A DNA stretch of 26,702 nucleotides, taken from IMG/VR virus record IMGVR_UViG_3300048777_000035, positions 1 to 26,702 of that record; one strand, written 5' to 3'. Under the pieces are notes generated by a model that saw only the letters and a list, made by a program, of their open reading frames with translations, did no database searches and was not told the DNA's origin. The position numbers were made by a program, and so were the translations under genes. Positions 21,398 through 26,702 of the stretch are shown piece by piece; the first letter of the stretch is position 1, and every line of letters begins with the position of its first letter. Origin of the DNA: a virus.

Positions 21398-21745
21398 TTG
21401 AATCTCCGTAATTTATTCACAACGGCGGGACAAAAAACCATAGAGAAATTCTATGGCGCTACTCTGTCATTTGGACAATCAATAAACGTCCCGTGTTGCG
21501 CTTCCGGTGTGTCGCCTGATTTCGTAGCTGGTGAAGGAGGATTAAAAACCGCAACGCACGTCGATTCAGTTACGTTCCTTGCCTCAAATCTCACGGGGAC
21601 GGATTCACCAAACAAAGGGACGCGTATCACTTTAACGCCGTCACCCGGTGGACCGTCATACAAGCTTCAATTCTGGTTAGGGGGATTATTGCCCGATGGA
21701 ATTACCTACGAATTTGAGGCTGTTGACGCCAGCTATAAGGGTTGA
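21398..21745 (+). CDS. Unknown head-module protein, 115 residues, TTG start
   Basis: An in-frame TGA immediately precedes the TTG at 21398, and no ATG occurs in the natural N-terminal part, so a TTG start is nearly forced (LNLRNLFTTAGQKTIEKFYG). The protein is beta-rich with Gly, Ser and Thr: GATLSFGQSINVPCC, 'THVDSVTFLASNLTG', RITLTPSPGGPSYKL, and GITYEFEAVDASYKG. It looks like a small virion or head-decoration type fold. It lies between terL and the gpW-like gene, where lambda has no counterpart. The role is unknown. Confidence 0.55.
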   Translation: MNLRNLFTTAGQKTIEKFYGATLSFGQSINVPCCASGVSPDFVAGEGGLKTATHVDSVTFLASNLTGTDSPNKGTRITLTPSPGGPSYKLQFWLGGLLPDGITYEFEAVDASYKG

Positions 21746-21760
21746 TTACGAGCTATTGTC

Positions 21761-22036
21761 ATGGCTACAGATTACTTTATCGGAATGTCACTTGCGGATA
21801 AGCTGGCATTGCTTCCACAGCTTGCCTCGATTGTGTTAACCGGCCAACCGACTGAAATACAACTTTCCCGTGGCGTCAAAACAACTTTCTCCGGCGCAAA
21901 TGCGAGCGAGAATTATGAACGGTTGATTAATTCGATCATGGACGACGAAAAATACGATTGCACCGATCCGGTAATGTCGAAAATAAAACGCTCACGCCGC
22001 GCCTTCATTACCCGCCCTAAGTTCAGCGATTATTAA
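21761..22036 (+). CDS. gpW-like head-tail joining protein
   Basis: 91 residues: ATDYFIGMSLADKLALLPQL, then 'ASIVLTGQPTEIQLSRGVKT', then NYERLINSIMDDEKYD. A helix, a short beta hairpin with SRG, and a second helix is the gpW plan, and it sits between terminase and portal exactly as W does in lambda (A-W-B). The C-terminal 25 residues are basic and extra. gpW stabilises packaged heads and forms part of the tail-attachment site. The assignment is from order and pattern. Confidence 0.6.
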   Translation: MATDYFIGMSLADKLALLPQLASIVLTGQPTEIQLSRGVKTTFSGANASENYERLINSIMDDEKYDCTDPVMSKIKRSRRAFITRPKFSDY

Positions 22037-22042
22037 CCAGCC

Positions 22043-23836
22043 ATGAGCGACAATAATAATTGCGGACTGGTAGATCAATATGGCCGTTCGATTCGAACTG
22101 GGTCAATCAATACTCTTTACCGCACTCCGTCTCAGAGCCGAGACAGCGTGCGTCCGCGACCGATACCACGCGCCAAGACTTACGAGGCTGTGTCGGCATG
22201 GCAGCGGCGTGAGATGGTAGATGTCTCTCGTGTCATTGCGGCTGGCGTACCAAACATCAATACGGCGTTGATTCAGGCCGGAGAATTTTCAATCGGGGAT
22301 TCGTGGCATATCAAATATCGCGGGACAAATAAAGCATGGGGAAAGAAACGCGATCATTGGTTTAACACTGATTACCGGATGCACGGCAACGGCCGTAGCG
22401 ATCAAAACGATTGGTGCTCTACGCTGCGTCAAATGAACTGGACGCGAAAGGTTGAGGCTGATTACGCAGTTTGGTTTGACGGGCTGCCACATAAAGACCC
22501 AATCTCAGGCAAAGAAGTTGATCCAACCGGACAATACCACACCGTCAAATATGATCGCATCTCGACGGGATTGATTGGCGGATGGCATTCAGTTGGAGTT
22601 GTATCTGTTGGTAACGGGCTTGATAAATGTTTGGAACTGCCGAAGACATGGAACTTTTACGCGACAGTGACGGCGTTTGGAAGTTGGCCAGGGCTTTACA
22701 TTATCAACGATTCGGCGAGCATCTTTGATGGTCAGAGAATCATAGACGGCATAATCGTTGATTCTAACATGCGGACTTTGGGGTATCGACTTGTCGGATT
22801 TGACAAGGACGGATTACCTTCCTACGCCGATGTCCCGAAAGCACAAATACATTTCAATTTCTCCGCTCGCAAGCAACTTGATTTGATTCGCGGCATACCT
22901 GAAATTGCGGAGGCGATCATGCCGTGCATGCACTTGGACGACATTCAAGAGCTAATGGAGATGGCCGTCAAACTGGCAAGCGCATTGGCAATTTCTCGTG
23001 AAAGTTCTGATGGAAATCCAAGTCGATCAGGCCGCGCGTCATACGACGAGGAAACAACGGATTCGCAAGGCAACCCAACGCACTGGCATCGTGCGGTTGA
23101 GAACATCTTCCCCGGCATAGTCGAACTTGCGGTGAACAACAAAGAATCACTGAAAGCTTTGGACTTTAATCGTCCGTCCTTGAACGAGGAAGCATTCGTT
23201 CAGCGGATTGAGATGAGCATACTTCATACGCTGTGGCCGCGCTCACTGATTTATTCCGATGATACGAGGCGGGCTGGAACGCGTGCAATCGCCGTTCAAG
23301 CGAATACCATTTGCGCTTACGATCAAAGCTGCACGGAACGCTCGGCAAGATGGATAGCAGACCGCGCTACTGAATTTGCGATGCGTGCCGGGTATATTCC
23401 GTATAACGATAATCTGTATGATCCATACGAATACGTCTTTACCGTCCCTGGTAAATTTACAGTCGATGAAGGGACAGACCTTAAGATGCGGTTGCAGGCT
23501 CTCGGTCGTTGCATCATTTCCCGTGGAATCATTTGCGAAATGGACGGCTACATGGCGGAAGAAATCGAGGAGCAACGCATTGATGAGGTGGATAGGCTTT
23601 TGACCGCAGCGGAAAAACTGGCAGAGAAACATCCTGATTTCCCCGTGCAACAAATCTGGCTCATGTTGGATGCTGGTGAAACGAATATCAGCTTCAGCGA
23701 ACAAGACCGCGATCAAGTGGTGGATTCAGAAACCGGTGAAGCATCGGTATCGGGTACAGTCCCAACAGGAAACGGGAAAGCGGCAGATCAACCAGCCCCA
23801 GTGAAGCCCGCGGCGCCAGCGCAACCCAAGAAATAA
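22043..23836 (+). CDS. Portal protein, lambda type
   Basis: 597 residues, within the usual portal range and directly after the gpW-like gene. N-terminal features fit lambda gpB-type portals: an early disordered start (about 1-45), 'ISRVIAAG'-like helices, then 'FSIGDSWHIKYRGTNKAWGK' and 'DQNDWCSTLRQMNWTRKVEA', followed by the central clip/stem region with 'AQIHFNFSARKQLDLIRGIP' (about 272-291) and a helical wing 'HLDDIQELMEMAVKLASALA'. The C-terminal tail (about 560-597) is Ala/Pro-rich and disordered. The portal is a dodecamer at one capsid vertex through which DNA enters. It is followed 2 bases later by a small gene. Confidence 0.85.
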   Translation: MSDNNNCGLVDQYGRSIRTGSINTLYRTPSQSRDSVRPRPIPRAKTYEAVSAWQRREMVDVSRVIAAGVPNINTALIQAGEFSIGDSWHIKYRGTNKAWGKKRDHWFNTDYRMHGNGRSDQNDWCSTLRQMNWTRKVEADYAVWFDGLPHKDPISGKEVDPTGQYHTVKYDRISTGLIGGWHSVGVVSVGNGLDKCLELPKTWNFYATVTAFGSWPGLYIINDSASIFDGQRIIDGIIVDSNMRTLGYRLVGFDKDGLPSYADVPKAQIHFNFSARKQLDLIRGIPEIAEAIMPCMHLDDIQELMEMAVKLASALAISRESSDGNPSRSGRASYDEETTDSQGNPTHWHRAVENIFPGIVELAVNNKESLKALDFNRPSLNEEAFVQRIEMSILHTLWPRSLIYSDDTRRAGTRAIAVQANTICAYDQSCTERSARWIADRATEFAMRAGYIPYNDNLYDPYEYVFTVPGKFTVDEGTDLKMRLQALGRCIISRGIICEMDGYMAEEIEEQRIDEVDRLLTAAEKLAEKHPDFPVQQIWLMLDAGETNISFSEQDRDQVVDSETGEASVSGTVPTGNGKAADQPAPVKPAAPAQPKK

Positions 23837-23838
23837 TT

Positions 23839-24039
23839 ATGAGCGAAATAAGAATCAACCAACGTTATCCCCGGCATGTTAGAATGGAAAAATCTCACCT
23901 TTATAAAAACTGTGTCGTTGTGCGTTGTCCGCTAACCGAAGGAACCATGATGACCGGTTCGGTCAAAAAGGTTGCCAAGTGGGCCAGACAGAACTCATAT
24001 AATTTGATGGATTTCCGCAAGCCGGTTGAAACCTTATGA
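23839..24039 (+). CDS. Unknown small basic protein, 66 residues
   Basis: Between portal and head protease. Begins MSEIRINQRYPRHVRMEKSH and has 'NCVVVRCPLTEGTMMTGSVK' and KKVAKWARQNSYNLMDFRK. It is basic, with a beta hairpin and a helix predicted. The stop overlaps the protease start by ATGA. It could be a small head or regulatory factor. No family was recognised. Confidence 0.6.
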   Translation: MSEIRINQRYPRHVRMEKSHLYKNCVVVRCPLTEGTMMTGSVKKVAKWARQNSYNLMDFRKPVETL

Positions 24040-24854
24040 AGCAATACCCAAACATTATATCAAAACTGTTTCGTGAGCCATTGGTGATTACTCCGGCGCG
24101 TCACTCTGCTTTATGCCAGTTGGTAGAAAAGAGAATGGGAGCAAACGTCATGGATGATGATGACATGGGAGGACCATCGGGCGATGACGACACCGAAGAA
24201 ATTCAAGTTGAAGGTTCAACGGCAATTATCCCCGTGCACGGTACTCTTGTTATGCACCCGGAAGACATTGCCAGGAGTGAGTGCGGTTGCGACATGGAAA
24301 CGCTTGGACAGAAGATTGATTTCATCGAAAACGACCGATCAATCCAGACAGTCATTTACGACTTTCGGACACCAGGCGGAAGCGTCACCGGTATCCCCGA
24401 AGTTGCGAGGAAGATTCGGAACTCGGACAAGAATACAATCGCGTTCACGCAAAGCGAATGTTGCTCCGGTGGATTGTGGTTAGCCGCACAATGCCAGAAT
24501 TTCTATTCGACGCAAAGTTCTCGTGTTGGATCATGCGGCGTGTATTGCATGGCAATCGACTTATCAAAACAGCTCAAAGAAGACGGCGTGAACATCGAAG
24601 CTATCTTCGCCGGGAAATACAAATTGATGGGCGCTTACTGGAAACCATTAACGGATAGTGAACGTGAAATCATGCAGGGTGGAGTCGATAAAATCTATGC
24701 GCAGTTTAAGGAAGCGATGGAAAGTTATCGAGTGGTGAATGACAGTCACTTCGGAAACGGACTAACCTTCGATGGTGATGATGCGGAGGAAATTGGTTTT
24801 ACCGATGGAGTAGCCGAAGACATTTCGGAAGCCATTGACATGGCTCAAGCTTAG
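24036..24854 (+). CDS. Head maturation protease, S49 (SppA/lambda gpC-like)
   Basis: 272 residues. The core has 'TAIIPVHGTLV' (about 62-72), 'VIYDFRTPGGSVTG' (oxyanion region, about 106-119), 'FTQSECCSGGLWLAAQC' with nucleophile S144, 'SSRVGSCGVYCM', and FAGKYKLMG with the candidate base K196. The spacing S144-K196 (52 residues) equals the S147-K199 spacing of Bacillus SppA, so the Ser-Lys dyad seems intact. An acidic stretch (VMDDDDMGGPSGDDDTEE, about 38-55) precedes the core. It probably trims scaffold and portal during prohead maturation, as gpC does. The gene order portal-protease-scaffold-capsid supports it. Confidence 0.85.
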   Translation: MKQYPNIISKLFREPLVITPARHSALCQLVEKRMGANVMDDDDMGGPSGDDDTEEIQVEGSTAIIPVHGTLVMHPEDIARSECGCDMETLGQKIDFIENDRSIQTVIYDFRTPGGSVTGIPEVARKIRNSDKNTIAFTQSECCSGGLWLAAQCQNFYSTQSSRVGSCGVYCMAIDLSKQLKEDGVNIEAIFAGKYKLMGAYWKPLTDSEREIMQGGVDKIYAQFKEAMESYRVVNDSHFGNGLTFDGDDAEEIGFTDGVAEDISEAIDMAQA

Positions 24855-24919
24855 TACAGAAATCATGCCAATTTGTTGACTTTTTAAAGTCATCAAAGCG
24901 GTTCAACGCAAATACCAAT
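24855..24919 (+). promoter_or_regulatory. Gap with palindrome before the scaffold gene
   Basis: A 65-base gap, large for this region, precedes the scaffold gene. It contains TGACTTT-TT-AAAGTCA (24877-24892), a perfect 7-bp inverted repeat with a 2-base centre, overlapping TTGACT. No convincing -10 box follows at proper spacing. It may be an operator or a processing site that allows separate high expression of scaffold and capsid. Confidence 0.35.
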
Positions 24920-25663
24920 ATGGCATTTAAAATTTTCAAAATCTCCAAGGCGAACGCAGAGTTTGACGCTGCCGAAGCCGCTCTCGCCCCGGCGCTCGCA
25001 AAAGCGGGTATTACTTCAATCTCTATCGACGGGAAGGTGACACAATTGACCGATGCTTCGCTCGCGCAAAAGATTTCTGCTTTGATCGCCGTTCAACCGG
25101 CGGTTGCCGACTCTCAGCAACTCTCTGATGTTCTGGTGAGCAACGAAGCGATTGCGACTGAATTGGAGAAAACGAAACTGGATTTGTCGCTGGCTCAAAC
25201 GAGCGTGTCTTCTCTCACCCGCGAAAACGGTTCGCTTAAAACCGAACTGGCCACATCCCAGGCATCTGTTCAAACGTTGACCGGCGAGAAAGCCGATTTG
25301 AATAACCGTTTGACCGCCGCCACGAGCCAGTTTTCCGCCAATGCCGCCACGATCCGCGCTCAAGATGGAGTAATCTCCAAGCTTTGTATCGATACTAACG
25401 TCTTGGAATTGACCGGCGAAGATGGCAAGCCTTTGGCGGCTGACGCCAAGGACGATGAGAAGCTCGCCGCTGCCGCGAAGGTGCCTTTCGGTGACAAAGT
25501 GAAAGCCTACAAGGGTGCTGTGAATGCCGCGATCAAGCGCACTGGTGCCAATCCTTTGGAGATCCCCGAACTTCCGTCCGATCAAGCCAAGAATGGCAAA
25601 CGTCCTCTCACTGGTGCCGCACGTATGGCAGCCGGTACACGAATCGCCGGTTACGCCCGTTAA
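24920..25663 (+). CDS. Probable scaffold or capsid assembly protein
   Basis: 247 residues, Ala-rich. Residues about 75-145 are a long coiled coil: 'NEAIATELEKTKLDLSLAQT' and repeating 'SLTRENGSLKTELATSQASV' and 'TGEKADLNNRLTAATSQFSA'. The N-terminus has a compact part (MAFKIFKISKANAEFD). The C-terminal end is basic (NGKRPLTGAARMAAGTRIAG), the kind of end by which scaffolds bind coat protein. It lies between protease and capsid, the lambda Nu3 position. The assignment is from position and coiled coil. No ribosome site is seen; the leader is A-rich. Confidence 0.65.
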   Translation: MAFKIFKISKANAEFDAAEAALAPALAKAGITSISIDGKVTQLTDASLAQKISALIAVQPAVADSQQLSDVLVSNEAIATELEKTKLDLSLAQTSVSSLTRENGSLKTELATSQASVQTLTGEKADLNNRLTAATSQFSANAATIRAQDGVISKLCIDTNVLELTGEDGKPLAADAKDDEKLAAAAKVPFGDKVKAYKGAVNAAIKRTGANPLEIPELPSDQAKNGKRPLTGAARMAAGTRIAGYAR

Positions 25664-25690
25664 TTCCAAAATATCCACACATAAAAATTT

Positions 25691-26702
25691 ATGGCAAATC
25701 AACTAATCTCGATGCTCGATTTGGTCAAACTCAGAGGCGTTGACCAGGAAGTGGGCCTTTTGGAAGACACCATTACCTACGCGCCGGAACTCTCGACGAT
25801 CATGGGTCGTCCGATTATCGGCACTCAGTACAAGACTGCGCATCGCGTGTTGCCGACTGTCAGCTTCCGCCAGCCGAATACCGGCACGGCGACGATCAAG
25901 GGCAGTTACAGCCAGGACTTGAAGGAATGCGCGTTGATTGATGCGCAGATGCAAGCTGATATGGCTGTTGTACAGGCACAAGGTCATGGCAACGGGCCTG
26001 AAGGAAGCGTGCAAGATATTTTAGTGGCCGAAGCTCAAGGTGTGATTCGCGCCACATATATCACTGTTGGCGCTCAGATGTATTATGGAACTGGGGCCGA
26101 CACTAACGGTTTTATCGGTATCAGTTCTGTTACCGGCGCGTCGAATGCCGCGAAGAACAATAACCCCGCTGTAATCAAAGCAGGCGGGACGACTGCCAAT
26201 GCGCAAACGTCGGTTTTCCTGATTTGGGAGAACATGCAAGGTGCGCATTTCATTTTCGGTAACAACTCAGGGTTTACGATGCTCCCCGAATGGCGCATCC
26301 AACAGGTTCTTGATGCCAACAGCAAGCCGTACACCGCTTTCGTGAACAACCTGCAAGGTTGGATTGGTTTCGCGATCAATCACCCTAACTCGGTTGCCCG
26401 TATCGCCAATATCAACCAGACTGACGCCTCCGGCGCGGCAAATTTGAGCGATAAGATCGTGGCACAGTTGCTTTCGTACATCCCGCTTCAGATGCGTCAG
26501 GAAGTTAATGCAATGGCCAACAATGGCGGGCCTACCAAATGGGGACCGAGTTTGAAGCTGTTGATGAATCCACAAACCGCATACAGCTTGCAGCAGAGCC
26601 GTTCGGCGGCTTTGAACAGCACTGGTGGAACGGCCATCACCGCCGCCAATGAACTGGTGTTCGCCTCGATGCCTACCGAATCGAACGGCATCCCGATTGT
26701 CA
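25691..26702 (+). CDS. Major capsid protein (partial, 3' end cut)
   Basis: ATG 25691 opens 337 codons with no stop before the window end. The start MANQLISMLDLVKLRGVDQE and 'GLLEDTITYAPELSTIMGRP' followed by 'IIGTQYKTAHRVLPTVSFRQ' resembles GP7-type phage major capsid proteins ('LI.......APEL......P..GT.YK......P.V.FR..N.G'). Later parts include 'QMYYGTGADTNGFIGISSVT', NSGFTMLPEWRIQQVLDAN and GWIGFAINHPNSVARI. It should fold as an HK97-type coat subunit. Neither promoter nor ribosome site is recognised; ATAAAAATTT precedes the ATG, an A-rich leader typical of strongly expressed genes in hosts that use little Shine-Dalgarno pairing. Confidence 0.85.
   Translation, partial: MANQLISMLDLVKLRGVDQEVGLLEDTITYAPELSTIMGRPIIGTQYKTAHRVLPTVSFRQPNTGTATIKGSYSQDLKECALIDAQMQADMAVVQAQGHGNGPEGSVQDILVAEAQGVIRATYITVGAQMYYGTGADTNGFIGISSVTGASNAAKNNNPAVIKAGGTTANAQTSVFLIWENMQGAHFIFGNNSGFTMLPEWRIQQVLDANSKPYTAFVNNLQGWIGFAINHPNSVARIANINQTDASGAANLSDKIVAQLLSYIPLQMRQEVNAMANNGGPTKWGPSLKLLMNPQTAYSLQQSRSAALNSTGGTAITAANELVFASMPTESNGIPIV

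Noticed and set aside
25016-25702. 228-codon minus-strand ORF opposite the scaffold gene
   Set aside because: Mirror of an Ala/Leu/Glu-rich coiled-coil gene. No minus-strand gene is otherwise present and the product has no recognisable domain.
1-26702. tRNA genes, integrase or attachment sites
   Set aside because: I looked for cloverleaf-like arms, tyrosine or serine recombinase motifs and found none that hold up by eye. A tRNA scan would be needed to be certain.

Overview
This window is part of a tailed double-stranded DNA phage (or prophage), with every supported gene on the + strand. The right third is a lambda-ordered packaging and head module: small terminase candidate, GpA-type large terminase, gpW-like joining protein, lambda-type portal, S49 head protease, coiled-coil scaffold candidate, then a major capsid gene cut by the window end. 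This order indicates an HK97-fold, siphovirus-like phage. No integrase, repressor, lysis or tail gene is visible, so lifestyle cannot be judged. The host is not identifiable from sequence alone. Base composition is moderate, and the structural gene starts have AT-rich leaders without clear Shine-Dalgarno motifs, as is common in Bacteroidota/Verrucomicrobiota-type hosts. That is only a hint.

Layout. 1-4413: a replication and nucleic-acid module with an O-like initiator, DnaC-like loader ATPase, KH-domain protein, SWIM zinc-finger protein, HNH-like protein and PD-(D/E)XK resolvase-like nuclease. 4555-6938: a histidine-motif protein beside a protein carrying 36 tandem copies of a 12-bp unit, plus two small coupled genes, one a possible winged helix. 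6935-10138: a SNF2 helicase interrupted in motif VI by a 394-aa LAGLIDADG intein. 10135-11442: a broken small gene and several small genes, two of them paralogous with zinc motifs. 11439-14168: a helicase-DNA methyltransferase fusion. 14165-16456: a rearranged methylation region. It holds a ParB-like DNA-binding gene flanked by a 105-bp direct repeat, a truncated methyltransferase start fused into the second repeat copy, an endonuclease VII-like gene, and a complete cytosine-C5 methyltransferase that shares its DNA with a long +1-frame ORF. 16419-18122: small unknown genes. 18129-26702: packaging and head genes.

How it works together. The left genes probably load a replicative helicase at the phage origin and process recombination or replication intermediates. 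Two helicases and at least two methyltransferases would remodel and modify phage DNA, plausibly against host restriction. The right genes package DNA and build the head. Genes are tightly packed, many joined by ATGA overlaps, which implies long polycistronic transcripts and translational coupling. The most unusual items are the dual-frame methyltransferase locus, the leader duplication beside it, the tandem repeat whose 36 units differ only at amino-acid-changing positions, and the intein with an inserted zinc motif.
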